From Paraburkholderia sp. PGU19 (GTDB lineage: Bacteria; Pseudomonadota; Gammaproteobacteria; Burkholderiales; Burkholderiaceae), in the NCBI RefSeq assembly GCF_013426915.1, contig NZ_AP023179.1, positions 1,302,001 to 1,366,000 on the forward strand: a stretch of 64,000 nucleotides of DNA. The letters run 5' to 3'. This document shows, in pieces, positions 33,654 to 44,979 of the stretch (its first letter is position 1; every line of letters starts with the position of its first letter). The notes beneath the pieces are model-generated. The model was not told the DNA's origin. It did not search any database and saw only the letters and a list, made by a program, of their open reading frames with translations. Position numbers and translations under genes: made by a program.

Positions 33654-34904
33654 ATGAACGCGCCCGTACCGGTCGAAATTCTCAAGCAGCATCTGATCGA
33701 TCCGGAGATCTGCATTCGCTGCAACACATGCGAAGAGACCTGTCCAATCGATGCGATCACGCACGATGGCACGAACTACGTCGTGATGCCGGACGTGTGC
33801 AACGGCTGCATGGCGTGCGTGCCGCCGTGTCCGACGGGTGCGATCGACAACTGGCGCTCGGTGCTCAAGGCAGACGCGTATAGCATCGACGAGCAGTACA
33901 CGTGGGACGTGTTGCCGGAGCAGGGCACGATGGCATTGCCATCATCAACTGAGACACCGGCGCAAGAAAACGCCGCGAGCGGCGACAGTACCGACGAAGC
34001 GCAAGGCATCGACGTCGATACGGTGCGCGGCGCTGTAGTGCCGCCGTGGTCCGCCGCGCGTCCGTATGTGAATCTCTATACGCATAAGAACCCGACGACG
34101 GCCACTGTCGTCGGCAACTATCGGCTGACGGACGAGAAGACGCAAAGCGATATCCATCACATCGTGCTCGATTTTGGTTCGATGCCGTTCCCTGTGCTAG
34201 AAGGGCAGTCGATCGGCATTCTGCCGCCGGGCAGCGCCGCGGATGGACGCGCGCACCATGCGCGCCAGTATTCGATTGCCAGTCCGCGCGACGGCGAGCG
34301 GCCCGGCTACAACAATGTCTCGCTGACCGTCAAGCGTGTCACCGAGGACTATCAGGGCGACGCGACGAACGGCGTGTGCTCGAACTACCTGTGCGACCTG
34401 AAGAAGGGCGACGTGGTCAACGTGATAGGTCCATTCGGCAGCACGTTCCTGATGCCGAACCATCCGAATTCGCATTTGCTGATGATCTGCACGGGCACGG
34501 GTTCCGCACCGATGCGCGCGATGACCGAGTACCGGCGCAGGCGCAGGCTGAAGGGCGCAACGGGCAAGCTGATGCTGTTCTTCGGCGCACGCACGAAAGA
34601 AGAGTTGCCTTACTTCGGACCGTTGACGAATCTGCCGAAAGACTTCATCGACACGAACCTCGCGTTTTCACGCACGCCGGGCGAGCCGAAGCGCTACGTG
34701 CAGGACGCAATGCGCGAGCGTGCTGTCGACGTCGCGCAATTGCTGCGCGACGACAACACCCACATCTACGTGTGCGGGCTGAAAGGGATGGAAGATGGCG
34801 TGTTGCAGTCGCTGAAGGACATCGCCGATCAGCATGGCCTCGAATGGGACGTGCTGTGGCAGCGGCTCAAGCGCGAAGGGCGCCTGCATCTGGAAACATA
34901 CTGA
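33654..34904 (+). CDS. boxA: Benzoyl-CoA 2,3-epoxidase, reductase subunit
   Basis: 416 residues. The N-terminus has two 4Fe-4S motifs ([16 protein letters not shown] and [16 protein letters not shown], about residues 20-65). These are followed by a linker and a ferredoxin-NADP reductase-like module with an FAD site ([18 protein letters not shown]) and a nucleotide site ([16 protein letters not shown]). The protein passes electrons from NADPH to BoxB. The GAACCATC before ATG 33654 is a weak ribosome-binding site. It ends 13 bases before the convergent TetR-type gene, closing the operon. Confidence 0.94.
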   Translation: MNAPVPVEILKQHLIDPEICIRCNTCEETCPIDAITHDGTNYVVMPDVCNGCMACVPPCPTGAIDNWRSVLKADAYSIDEQYTWDVLPEQGTMALPSSTETPAQENAASGDSTDEAQGIDVDTVRGAVVPPWSAARPYVNLYTHKNPTTATVVGNYRLTDEKTQSDIHHIVLDFGSMPFPVLEGQSIGILPPGSAADGRAHHARQYSIASPRDGERPGYNNVSLTVKRVTEDYQGDATNGVCSNYLCDLKKGDVVNVIGPFGSTFLMPNHPNSHLLMICTGTGSAPMRAMTEYRRRRRLKGATGKLMLFFGARTKEELPYFGPLTNLPKDFIDTNLAFSRTPGEPKRYVQDAMRERAVDVAQLLRDDNTHIYVCGLKGMEDGVLQSLKDIADQHGLEWDVLWQRLKREGRLHLETY

Positions 34905-34917
34905 ACGCGCGCAGGTG

Positions 34918-35610
34918 TCAGGTCTTTGCCAATGGAGACCGCGCCCCGCACGCGCGAATCACGAGTTGCACGACCTGTTCCGTGGTTGCATCGAAGGCCT
35001 TTTGCGAGAACGCGCGCTTTCCGCTTAGCGCGCGTATCTGCGCGTCGAAATCCGCGTAGTGCTGCGTCGTGGCCCAGATCATGTACATCAGCGTTTGCGC
35101 ATCCACGTCGGCAAGCAGGCCGCGCGCAATCCAGTCGTCGATGACAGTCACGCGCGTATCGAGCCACGGCTTCACGCGCTGCTCGAGAATGTCGAGCATG
35201 TGGTCCGCGCCGTGAATGATCTCGTTCGCCCAAACCTTCGAGCCGAGCGGCCGCCGCCGCGACAACTCCATCTTCGCGCGCACGTAACCACCGATCGCTT
35301 CGACAGGATCGTCGCTGCCTTCGAACGTATTCGCCGCCCGATGCCAGTCTTCGAACAGGTCTTCGAGCACGCGCCGGTAGAGCGCGAGCTTGGTCGGGAA
35401 GTAGTAATGGACGTTGGCTTTCGGTAAGCCTGCGCGCTCCGCGATCATCGCCGTGCTCGCGCCTTCGAAGCCGCGCTCCGCAAAAACGGCTTCCGCACAC
35501 GCCAGCAGATGCGCTTCATTGCTCTCACGAATGTGAGCCTTGCGCCGCCGCAAAGGTACGGGCGCTTCGTCGTTGCCGGTCTCGCTCACTATTGTGTCGT
35601 CGTGTTTCAT
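34918..35610 (-). CDS. RutR-like TetR regulator of pyrimidine catabolism
   Basis: 230 residues of the TetR family. The DNA-binding part is AVFAERGFEGASTAMIAERAGLPKANVHYYFPTK (residues about 48-80), here quoted in two pieces: AVFAERGFEGASTAMIAE and RAGLPKANVHYYFP. The ligand domain (LGSKVWANEIIHGADHM) is RutR-like; E. coli RutR binds uracil. It is divergent from the pyrimidine operon. A dyad at 35798-35815 lies between them. AAGG precedes ATG 35610. Convergent with boxA, so it is not part of the box system. Confidence 0.82.
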   Translation of the reverse strand: MKHDDTIVSETGNDEAPVPLRRRKAHIRESNEAHLLACAEAVFAERGFEGASTAMIAERAGLPKANVHYYFPTKLALYRRVLEDLFEDWHRAANTFEGSDDPVEAIGGYVRAKMELSRRRPLGSKVWANEIIHGADHMLDILEQRVKPWLDTRVTVIDDWIARGLLADVDAQTLMYMIWATTQHYADFDAQIRALSGKRAFSQKAFDATTEQVVQLVIRACGARSPLAKT

Positions 35611-35797
35611 CGTTAGCCTTTGTGCCGCGTCGCGCTTTATTCTAGCCGCTCGTGCCGCGATCGACATCAACGCATTCGCCGTTTCATTACGCGTGCAGAA
35701 AGTCATGCTGCGTTGCAATGGCATGGTTCTCGCTCTCGTGATCATCTGTTCCTGTCCGCACGAAAGACATTGATTTGATGTTTTTAATCGGCTACAA

Positions 35798-35815
35798 CCT
35801 GTCCAATCGGACAGG
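35798..35815. promoter_or_regulatory. Candidate operator dyad for the RutR-like regulator
   Basis: CCTGTCC-AATC-GGACAGG, perfect seven-base arms with a four-base centre, in the 397-base divergent region (35611-36007). The size suits a TetR-family dimer. The rest of this region is AT-richer around 35770-35790 but has no gene. Confidence 0.6.
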
Positions 35816-36007
35816 ATTCGCAGAGCGGCGGATGGTCAGGGTTTACCGCTAGTTCGAAGGCTTGGGAAGCGTGCACGCCGACTGTGCAGCCATGCCCCAA
35901 AAGCGAATTCGAACGCGCCGCCGATGCACCAGTTTCACTTCGTCGCGAGAGGACGCAAAGCCGCTCGCGGTTGAACTGCAAAGCGTGTTGATCCAGAGGA
36001 GCAACGA

Positions 36008-37285
36008 ATGAATGCGGTATCCGAAGCGTTGAAGCAAGGACTCGATACGTCGATCACCGTCAACGGGAAACGTCTGTGGGACAGCCTGATGACGATGGCG
36101 AAGATCGGCGCGACGCAGAAGGGCGGTGTATGCCGCCTCGCGCTGACCGATCTCGACAAGGAGGGGCGAGACCTGATCGTCAGCTGGGCGAAGGAAGCGG
36201 GCTGCACGGTCAGCGTCGATCAGATGGGCAACGTGTTCATGCGGCGCGCGGGCGTGAACCCGAATGCGCTGCCCGTGATGACGGGCTCGCACGCGGACTC
36301 GCAACCGACAGGCGGCCGCTTCGACGGCATCTACGGCGTGCTCGGCGGGCTTGAAGTGATTCGCAGCCTCAACGATCGCGGCATCGAAACCGAGCATCCG
36401 ATCGAAGTCGTGATCTGGACCAACGAAGAAGGCTCGCGCTTCGCGCCCGCGATGGTGGCGTCGGGCGTGTTCGCAGGCGTCTTCACGCTCGACTATGGCT
36501 TGTCGCGCAAGGACGTCGACGGCAAGACGATCGGTGAAGAACTCAAACGCATCGGCTATGCGGGCGACGTGCCGTGCGGCGGCCGCCCGCTCCATGCGGC
36601 GTTCGAATTGCACATCGAACAGGGGCCGATACTCGAGGCCGAGCAAAAAACGATTGGCGTCGTCACCGATGCGCAAGGCCAACGCTGGTACGAAATCACG
36701 CTGACGGGCCAGGAAGCGCACGCGGGCCCGACGCCGATGCCGCGTCGCAAGGATGCGTTGCTGGGCGCGGCGCGTGTGGTCGATCTCGTCAACCGCATCG
36801 GTCTCGATCACGCGCCGCTCGCGTGCGCGACGGTCGGCATGATGCAGGTGCATCCGAACTCGCGCAACGTGATTCCCGGCCGCGTGTTTTTCACCGTCGA
36901 TTTCCGCCATCCCGACGACGCCGTGCTCGCGAAGATGGACGCCGCGCTACGCGAAGGCGTCGCGAAAATCGCGGGCGGCATCGGCCTCGAAACACAGCTC
37001 GAACAGATCTTTTACTACGAGCCCGTCAAGTTCGACGCGGCCTGCGTGAAGTCCGTGCGCGCCGCCGCCGAGCGTTTCGGCTATCCGCATCGCGACATGG
37101 TGTCGGGCGCGGGCCACGATGCGTGCTATCTGTCGCAGGTGGCGCCGACATCGATGGTGTTCGTGCCGTGCGTGGACGGCATCAGTCACAACGAAATCGA
37201 AGACGCGACGCCCGAATGGATCGAGGCGGGCGCGAATGTGTTGCTGCACGCGATGCTGGAGCGCGCATGCGAACCGGCATCGTAA
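36008..37285 (+). CDS. Zn-dependent amidohydrolase, N-carbamoyl-beta-alanine type
   Basis: 425 residues of the hydantoinase/carbamoylase (M20-like) family. Metal and active-site blocks are GSHADSQPTGGRFDGIYG, IWTNEEGSRFAPAMVASG, FELHIEQGPILEAE and the dimerisation motif GQEAHAGPTPMPRRKDAL, with GAGHDACYLSQV near the end. In the context of PreT, PreA and dihydropyrimidinase it is best read as beta-ureidopropionase, which hydrolyses N-carbamoyl-beta-alanine, the last step of reductive uracil breakdown. It leads the operon. GAGGAGC precedes ATG 36008. Confidence 0.85.
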   Translation: MNAVSEALKQGLDTSITVNGKRLWDSLMTMAKIGATQKGGVCRLALTDLDKEGRDLIVSWAKEAGCTVSVDQMGNVFMRRAGVNPNALPVMTGSHADSQPTGGRFDGIYGVLGGLEVIRSLNDRGIETEHPIEVVIWTNEEGSRFAPAMVASGVFAGVFTLDYGLSRKDVDGKTIGEELKRIGYAGDVPCGGRPLHAAFELHIEQGPILEAEQKTIGVVTDAQGQRWYEITLTGQEAHAGPTPMPRRKDALLGAARVVDLVNRIGLDHAPLACATVGMMQVHPNSRNVIPGRVFFTVDFRHPDDAVLAKMDAALREGVAKIAGGIGLETQLEQIFYYEPVKFDAACVKSVRAAAERFGYPHRDMVSGAGHDACYLSQVAPTSMVFVPCVDGISHNEIEDATPEWIEAGANVLLHAMLERACEPAS

Positions 37286-37392
37286 GAGTCTGATCACGCT
37301 GTAACGCTGCACCCATAAAACACGCCGTCCCGGCTTCGTTCAAGCGAAGCCGGCAGGCACGGCTACGTCCTCACTTTGACCAAGGAACGCGT

Positions 37393-38742
37393 ATGGCCAT
37401 CAAGCAAACGGGCGACATCGCGGCGCAGCGCTTGTCGTCCGAACAGCTTTCATGCGAATTCGCCGACATTGCGCCGCTGCTCGATCCCACCGCCGCCGCC
37501 GCGGCCGCGAGCCGCTGTCACTACTGCTACGACGCACCGTGTGTGCAGGCGTGTCCGACGCAAATCGATATCCCGAGCTTTATCCGCAAGATCGGCAACG
37601 GCAATCTGAAGGGCGCCGCGACCGATATTCTTTCGGCGAATCCGTTGGGCGGCATGTGCTCGCGCGTGTGTCCAACCGAGATCCTCTGCGAAGGCGCATG
37701 CGTGCGCAATCATCAGGATGCGAAGCCCGTCGCGATTGGCGCATTGCAGCGTCATGCAACCGATTGGGCGATGGCGCGCGATGCCGTGAAGTTCACGCGC
37801 GCGCCGGATAGCGGGCGGCATGTGGCCGTCGTCGGCGCAGGCCCGGCGGGTCTTGCATGCGCGCATCGACTTGCTGTGGCGGGTCATCGCGTGACGATCT
37901 ATGACGCACACGACAAGGGCGGCGGCCTCAACGAATACGGCATCGCCGCATATAAAACGGTCGATGACTTCGCGCAGCGTGAAGTGCAGTGGTTGTTGTC
38001 GGTAGGCGGCATCGAATTGAAGACGGGCATGAAGCTGGGCAGTGACGTATCGCTCGATTCGCTGCGTCAACAACACGACGCCGTGTTTCTCTCGATCGGC
38101 CTTACCGGTGTGCGCGCGCTCGCACTCGAAGGCGAAGCACTGAACGGCGTGATGAACGCCGTCGATTTCATCGAACAGGTGCGTTCGGCGAACGATCTCG
38201 CGACGGTGCCTGTAGGCCGCCGGGTGATCGTGATCGGCGGCGGCAATACGGCCGTCGATGCCGCCGTGCAAAGCCGCAAGCTCGGCGCGACGAGCGTGAC
38301 GATGGTGTACCGGCGCGGCGTCGAGTCGATGAGCGCGACATGGGCGGAGCGCGATTTCGCGCAGACGCAGGGCGTGACGCTCATCACGCATGCGAAGCCC
38401 GTGCGATTGATCGGCAGCGACGGAAATGTGACGGGCGTTGAATTCGAACGCACCGGGAGCGACGGCAGCGCCGAGCGCTTCACGCTCGAAGCGGACATGG
38501 TGCTCAAGGCAATCGGTCAGACGCTCGTGAGCGTCGGCCTCGATCACGAACTGTTGACGCTCGATCAAAGCCGCATCGCGGTCGATGAAGACATGCGCAC
38601 GTCGCTCGACAAGGTATGGGCGGGCGGCGATTGCGCGGCCTCGGGCGGCGTCGATCTGACCGTGCAGGCGGTGCAGGACGGCAAGCTCGCGGCGGCATCG
38701 ATCGACGCTGCGTTCGCGCTCGCCGCCGTCAAGGCGGCCTGA
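37393..38742 (+). CDS. preT: NAD-dependent dihydropyrimidine dehydrogenase subunit PreT
   Basis: 449 residues. An N-terminal iron-sulfur region (SRCHYCYDAPCVQACPTQID, then MCSRVCPTEILCEGACVRN) is followed by an FAD site (HVAVVGAGPAGLACAHRLA) and an NAD site (RRVIVIGGGNTAVDAAVQS). This layout matches E. coli PreT, the electron-input partner of PreA. It oxidises NADH and feeds PreA, which reduces uracil and thymine. GAACGCGT before ATG 37393 gives a weak ribosome-binding site. PreA follows after 60 bases. Confidence 0.92.
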   Translation: MAIKQTGDIAAQRLSSEQLSCEFADIAPLLDPTAAAAAASRCHYCYDAPCVQACPTQIDIPSFIRKIGNGNLKGAATDILSANPLGGMCSRVCPTEILCEGACVRNHQDAKPVAIGALQRHATDWAMARDAVKFTRAPDSGRHVAVVGAGPAGLACAHRLAVAGHRVTIYDAHDKGGGLNEYGIAAYKTVDDFAQREVQWLLSVGGIELKTGMKLGSDVSLDSLRQQHDAVFLSIGLTGVRALALEGEALNGVMNAVDFIEQVRSANDLATVPVGRRVIVIGGGNTAVDAAVQSRKLGATSVTMVYRRGVESMSATWAERDFAQTQGVTLITHAKPVRLIGSDGNVTGVEFERTGSDGSAERFTLEADMVLKAIGQTLVSVGLDHELLTLDQSRIAVDEDMRTSLDKVWAGGDCAASGGVDLTVQAVQDGKLAAASIDAAFALAAVKAA

Positions 38743-38802
38743 AGCGAAACGCAAGCACGCATCACGCGAACACGACAAAACCGAATCCCCACGGAGCCGA
38801 AC

Positions 38803-40116
38803 ATGGCTGATCTTCGCTGCACGATTGCCGGCATTACTTCGCCGAATCCTTTCTGGCTCGCGTCCGCACCGCCGACCGACAAAGCCTACAACGTGAACCG
38901 CGCGTTCGAAGCGGGCTGGGGTGGCGTCGTATGGAAGACGCTCGGCCTCGACCCGCACGTGGTCAACGTCAGCTCGCGCTACGGCGCGGTTCAATGGAAC
39001 GGCCAGCGCATCGCGGGCCTGAACAACATCGAGCTGATCACCGACCGGCCGCTCGACGTCAATCTGCGCGAGATCAAAGAGGTCAAGCGCGACTGGCCCG
39101 ACCGCGCGATGATCGTCTCGCTGATGGTGCCGTGCAACGAGCGCGACTGGAAATGGATTCTCCCGCTCGTCGAAGACACGGGCGCCGATGCCGTCGAACT
39201 CAACTTTGGCTGTCCGCACGGAATGAGCGAGCGCGGCATGGGCTCCGCTGTCGGCCAGGTGCCCGAGTACATCGAGATGGTCACGCGCTGGGTGAAGGAA
39301 GGCACGAAGCTGCCGTGCCTTGTGAAGCTCACGCCGAACATCAGCGACATCCGCATGGGATCGCGCGCGGCCTACAAGGGCGGCGCGGACGGCGTGTCGC
39401 TGATCAACACGATCAACTCGATCGTCGCCGTCGATCTCGACCAGATGGCGCCGATGCCGACCGTCGACGGCAAGGGCACGCATGGCGGCTACTGCGGCCC
39501 GGCCGTGAAGCCGATCGCGTTGAACATGGTCGCCGAAATAGCGCGCGACCCTGAAACGCCGGGCCTGCCGATCTCTGGCATCGGCGGTATTTCGTCGTGG
39601 CGCGACGCGGCGGAATTCATGGTGCTCGGCGCGGGCAGCGTGCAGGTCTGTACGGCCGCCATGCACTACGGCTTTCGCATCGTCTCCGATCTCGCGGACG
39701 GCCTGTCGAACTGGATGGACGAAAAAGGCTACGCGAAGCTCGACGACATTCGCGGCCGCGCGGTGCCGAACGTCACGGACTGGAAGTATCTGAACATGAA
39801 GTACGACATCAAGGCCCGCATCGATCAGGACAAGTGCATCCAGTGCGGCCTCTGTCACATCGCCTGCGAAGACACCTCGCATCAGGCGATTACGCGCGAG
39901 AAGGACGGCAAGCGTCATTTCGAAGTGGTCGATGCGGAATGCGTCGGGTGCAATCTTTGCATGCATGTGTGTCCCGTCGAGCAATGCATCACGATGGAGC
40001 GTGTCGATAGCGGCGAGTACGCGAACTGGACCACGCATCCGAACAATCCTGCGCGAGTCGTTGCGGACGCAGCTGAAACAACGCACGCACAGGAACACGC
40101 GGTAAAAGCGGCCTGA
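38803..40116 (+). CDS. preA: NAD-dependent dihydropyrimidine dehydrogenase subunit PreA
   Basis: 437 residues. The dihydroorotate-dehydrogenase-like barrel (PNPFWLASAPPTDKAYNVNR, then ELNFGCPHGMSERGMG, then GIGGISSWRDAAEFMVLG) binds FMN. The C-terminal ferredoxin part carries two 4Fe-4S clusters (KCIQCGLCHIACEDTSHQAI and CVGCNLCMHVCPVEQCITM). With PreT it converts uracil and thymine to the dihydro forms using NADH. ACGGAGCC precedes ATG 38803. Length and motifs match the family. Confidence 0.93.
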   Translation: MADLRCTIAGITSPNPFWLASAPPTDKAYNVNRAFEAGWGGVVWKTLGLDPHVVNVSSRYGAVQWNGQRIAGLNNIELITDRPLDVNLREIKEVKRDWPDRAMIVSLMVPCNERDWKWILPLVEDTGADAVELNFGCPHGMSERGMGSAVGQVPEYIEMVTRWVKEGTKLPCLVKLTPNISDIRMGSRAAYKGGADGVSLINTINSIVAVDLDQMAPMPTVDGKGTHGGYCGPAVKPIALNMVAEIARDPETPGLPISGIGGISSWRDAAEFMVLGAGSVQVCTAAMHYGFRIVSDLADGLSNWMDEKGYAKLDDIRGRAVPNVTDWKYLNMKYDIKARIDQDKCIQCGLCHIACEDTSHQAITREKDGKRHFEVVDAECVGCNLCMHVCPVEQCITMERVDSGEYANWTTHPNNPARVVADAAETTHAQEHAVKAA

Positions 40117-40155
40117 ACTTCAACAATCAACGAGCGATCAAGTGGAGATCCATCG

Positions 40156-41655
40156 ATGAAGCAGACAGCGCAATCCGTCGATACGACTCACGCCGGCAGC
40201 AGTCTATACAACGAAGACCTCGCGCCGACGGGGCCCGCGCAGCGCACGTGGAAGTGGTATCACTTCGCCGCGCTTTGGGTCGGCATGGTGATGAACATCG
40301 CGTCGTACATGCTCGCGGCCGGTTTGACGGAAGAGGGCATGTCGCCGTGGCAGGCTGTGCTGACGGTATTGCTCGGCAACCTGATCGTACTGGTGCCGAT
40401 GCTGCTGATCGGACATGCGGGCGCGAAGCACGGCATTCCGTATGCGGTGCTGGTGCGATCGTCGTTCGGCACGCAGGGCGCGAAACTGCCCGCGATGCTG
40501 CGCGCGATCGTCGCGTGCGGCTGGTACGGCATCCAGACGTGGCTCGGCGGCAGCGCGATCTATACGCTGCTCAACATCCTGACGGGCAACGCGCTGCACG
40601 GCGCGGCGCTGCCATTCCTCGACATTTCAATTGCGCAGCTCGCGTGCTTCCTCGCGTTCTGGGCGTTGCAGATCTACTTCATCGTGCATGGCACCGATTC
40701 AATTCGCTGGCTCGAAAGCTGGTCGGCGCCGATCAAGGTCGTGATGTGCATCGCGCTGGTGTGGTGGGCGACGTCGAAAGCGGGCGGTGTCGGCTCGATG
40801 CTGTCCGCGCCTTCGCAATTCGCGCCGGGCGGCAAGAAAGAAGGGCTGTTCTGGGTCACGTTCTGGCCGGGCCTCACGGCGATGGTCGGTTTCTGGGCGA
40901 CGCTTGCGCTCAACATCCCCGACTTCACGCGCTTTGCGAAGACGCAGCGTGATCAGATCGTCGGGCAGTCGATTGGGCTGCCCGTGCCGATGGCGTTGCT
41001 GTCGGTGATCTCGGTGGTCGTCACGTCGGCGACAGTCGTGATTTACGGCAAGGCGATCTGGGACCCGATCGATCTGACCAGCCGCATGACGGGCATCGGA
41101 GTTGGTGTTGCGCTCATCATCCTCACGCTCGATACGATGTGCTGCAATCTCGCGGCGAATCTGGTCGGCCCGGCGTACGACTTTTCGAGCCTGTGGCCAA
41201 AGGGTATTTCGTATCGCGCGGGTGGGATGATTACCGCGACTATCGCGATCGTGATGATGCCGTGGAAGATTCTCGCGACCACGCAGGGCTACATCTTCAC
41301 GTGGCTCGTCGGTTATTCGGCATTGCTCGGGCCCGTCGCGGGCATTCTGATGGTCGATTACTTCTTCATTCGCGGCACGCGGCTCGATCAACGCGAACTG
41401 TTCGACGAGAACGGCGAATACAGTTACACGGGCGGTTGGAACATCGCCGCTGTCGTGGCGCTGGTGATCGGCGTGCTGCCGAATCTGCCGGGCTTTTTGC
41501 ATACCGCGTTTCCCGCATCGTTTCCGAATGTGCCCGCGTTCTTCAATACGCTCTACACGTATGCGTGGTTCGTGGGACTGGCGCTCGCATCCATCGTGTA
41601 CGGCACGTGGATGAAGATGCGCCGCAGTCCCGGCGCGAGCATGGCGAGCGCATGA
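40156..41655 (+). CDS. NCS1-family nucleobase permease
   Basis: 499 residues with about 12 membrane helices, of the nucleobase:cation symporter-1 family. Typical blocks are WKWYHFAALWVGMVMNIASY, GIPYAVLVRSSFGTQGAKLP, WYGIQTWLGGSAIYTLL and GLTAMVGFWATLALNIPDFTR. Its place between PreA and dihydropyrimidinase suggests uptake of uracil or thymine into the reductive pathway. Hydantoin import (as for Mhp1) is a second option. GTGGAGATCC precedes ATG 40156. Confidence 0.9.
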   Translation: MKQTAQSVDTTHAGSSLYNEDLAPTGPAQRTWKWYHFAALWVGMVMNIASYMLAAGLTEEGMSPWQAVLTVLLGNLIVLVPMLLIGHAGAKHGIPYAVLVRSSFGTQGAKLPAMLRAIVACGWYGIQTWLGGSAIYTLLNILTGNALHGAALPFLDISIAQLACFLAFWALQIYFIVHGTDSIRWLESWSAPIKVVMCIALVWWATSKAGGVGSMLSAPSQFAPGGKKEGLFWVTFWPGLTAMVGFWATLALNIPDFTRFAKTQRDQIVGQSIGLPVPMALLSVISVVVTSATVVIYGKAIWDPIDLTSRMTGIGVGVALIILTLDTMCCNLAANLVGPAYDFSSLWPKGISYRAGGMITATIAIVMMPWKILATTQGYIFTWLVGYSALLGPVAGILMVDYFFIRGTRLDQRELFDENGEYSYTGGWNIAAVVALVIGVLPNLPGFLHTAFPASFPNVPAFFNTLYTYAWFVGLALASIVYGTWMKMRRSPGASMASA

Positions 41656-41681
41656 GAAGCGCGGTTCTGATGAATTAATAG

Positions 41682-43145
<1,464 letters not shown>

Positions 43146-43184
43146 TGGCGTTGGCGCATACGCTTTGTCCCGTTGCAGCACGCG

Positions 43185-43228
43185 CGGCCGCCCCGCAATT
43201 TTGCAGCGGGAGCGGCCGTTTTCGTTTT
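43185..43228 (+). terminator. Terminator of the pyrimidine operon
   Basis: CGGCCGCCCCGC (43185-43196) pairs with GCGGG-A-GCGGCCG (43206-43218) with one bulged A, then TTTTCGTTTT. The rest of the 348-base gap to 43494 holds no gene. A weak promoter (TTGTGG 43390-43395, TACAGT 43413-43418) may serve the ABC operon. Confidence 0.8.
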
Positions 43229-43493
43229 CGGGTATGCTTTCGCGCCTCGTTGCAGGCGACAGGCTGGCCTTGGCAACGCCCCAAAGTCTGCAGGGGTTTG
43301 GCCTGCCACCCTATACTTGCGCATTGCCCAACCCCAAGAAATCGGTCCGGTTTATTCCGCATCGGCATATGAATAAGCCTTCAAATGCGTTGTGGAAATA
43401 AGGACCGTTTGCTACAGTCCGCCCACGCTGCCGGACGGGTGTTCCTGCAGACAACACGCAAAACCGGACAAAACGAACCTCGGAGCACACTCT

Positions 43494-44276
43494 ATGAAGT
43501 CGATTCGATCCCTTCTGCTGATCGGCCTGTTGCAAGTCGCAACGGCGACGGCCGCATTCGCCGCTGACGACCTCGCGAAGATCAAGTCCGCCGGCGCCTT
43601 CAAGGTCGGTACGGAAGGCACCTATGCACCGTTCACGTACCACGATGCGTCGAACCAGCTGACGGGCTTCGACGTCGATATCGCCCGCGCGATCGCGGCG
43701 AAGCTGGGCGTGAAAGCGGAGTTCATCGAGGGCAAGTGGGACGGCCTGATCGCCGGTCTCGACGCGAACCGCTACGACGCGGTGATCAACGAAGTGGCCG
43801 TCACCGACGCGCGCAAACAGAAGTACGACTTCTCGGACCCGTACATCGTGTCGCACGCCGCGCTGATCGTGGCCTCGAACAACACCACGATCAAGAACTT
43901 CGACGACCTGAAGGGCAAGAAGTCGGCCAACACGCTGACCAGCAACTTCGGCAAGATCGCTGCCGCGCACGGCGCGGAAGTGATCCCCGTGCAGGGCTTC
44001 AACGAATCGATCGATCTGCTGACGTCGGGCCGCGTCGACGCGACGGTCAACGACTCGCTGTCGTTCCTCGACTTCAAGAAGCACAAGCCGGATGCGAAGG
44101 TGAAGATCGCCGCCATCGATACCTCGTCGGACAGTTCGGACCATTCGGCCGTGCTGATCCGCAAGGGCAATCCTGAACTGCAGGCCGCCATCAACAAGGC
44201 GCTGGCAGAGATCAAGGCGGACGGCACGTACGCGAAGATCTCCGAGAAGTACTTCGGCAAAGACGTTTCCAAGTAA
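43494..44276 (+). CDS. Polar amino acid (cystine-type) ABC substrate-binding protein
   Basis: 260 residues with a Sec signal (MKSIRSLLLIGLLQVATATA, cleavage after AFA). The mature part is a family 3 solute-binding domain: FKVGTEGTYAPFTYHDASNQ, then LTGFDVDIARAIAAKLGV, then GKWDGLIAGLDANRYDAVIN. The closest familiar relatives are FliY/TcyA-type cystine binders. It is periplasmic and delivers the ligand to the permease downstream. The ligand is not fixed by sequence alone. The gene is first of three with short gaps. Confidence 0.88.
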   Translation: MKSIRSLLLIGLLQVATATAAFAADDLAKIKSAGAFKVGTEGTYAPFTYHDASNQLTGFDVDIARAIAAKLGVKAEFIEGKWDGLIAGLDANRYDAVINEVAVTDARKQKYDFSDPYIVSHAALIVASNNTTIKNFDDLKGKKSANTLTSNFGKIAAAHGAEVIPVQGFNESIDLLTSGRVDATVNDSLSFLDFKKHKPDAKVKIAAIDTSSDSSDHSAVLIRKGNPELQAAINKALAEIKADGTYAKISEKYFGKDVSK

Positions 44277-44298
44277 GTAAAAAGGGCGAGCCTGAATC

Positions 44299-44976
44299 AT
44301 GCCTGCATGGTTGCACCTGATGGGTGACTCGCTGTGGCCGCTGCTGTATGCGGGCCTCGTGTTCACCGTGCCGTTGACCCTCGTGTCGTTTGCGATCGGC
44401 ATCGCGCTCGCGTTCATCGTGGCGCTGGTCCGGCTGTTCGGGCCGGGCTGGTCGGTGGCGATCGTGCGCTTCTATGTGTGGCTGTTTCGTGGCTCGCCGC
44501 TGCTGGTCCAGCTGTTCGTCATCTTCTATGGCTTGCCGAATGTGGGGATCGTGCTAGATCCGCTGACGGCCGCCATCATCGGCTTCTCGCTGAACGTCGG
44601 CGCGTATAACTCGGAAGTGATACGCGGCGTGATCGAGTCGATCCCGAAAGGGCAGTGGGAAGCCGCGTACTCGATGGGCATGACGCGCGGCCAGGCGCTG
44701 CGCCGCGCGATCCTGCCGCAGGCGGCGCGCGTCGCGTTGCCGCCGCTGTCGAACTCGTTTATCGCGCTCGTGAAGGACACGTCGCTGGCCGCCGTGCTGA
44801 CCGTGCCGGAAATTTTCCAGGCCGCGCAGCGTATCGCGTCGGTGACTTACGAGCCGCTCATTCTCTATACGGAAGCCGCGCTGATCTATCTGGTGTTCAG
44901 TTCGGTGCTGTCGTCCGCGCAGGTGCGCCTCGAACGCCGTTTCGGCCGTCACGCGCTTTTCACATCGGGTAACTGA
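44299..44976 (+). CDS. Amino acid ABC transporter permease
   Basis: 225 residues, a HisM/YecS-type permease with about five membrane helices. The coupling (EAA) loop is GQWEAAYSMGMTRGQALRRA, followed by ILPQAARVALPPLSNSF. It probably works as a homodimer because only one permease gene is present, as in cystine TcyL-type systems. It starts 23 bases after the binding protein and ends four bases before the ATPase. Confidence 0.9.
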   Translation: MPAWLHLMGDSLWPLLYAGLVFTVPLTLVSFAIGIALAFIVALVRLFGPGWSVAIVRFYVWLFRGSPLLVQLFVIFYGLPNVGIVLDPLTAAIIGFSLNVGAYNSEVIRGVIESIPKGQWEAAYSMGMTRGQALRRAILPQAARVALPPLSNSFIALVKDTSLAAVLTVPEIFQAAQRIASVTYEPLILYTEAALIYLVFSSVLSSAQVRLERRFGRHALFTSGN

Positions 44977-44979
44977 ACG

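Noticed and set aside
37450..40098. A minus-strand open frame of about 880 codons opposite preT and preA
   Set aside because: It is the antisense shadow of two clear enzymes in high-GC DNA. The translation is His/Arg-rich without domains and has no ribosome-binding site.
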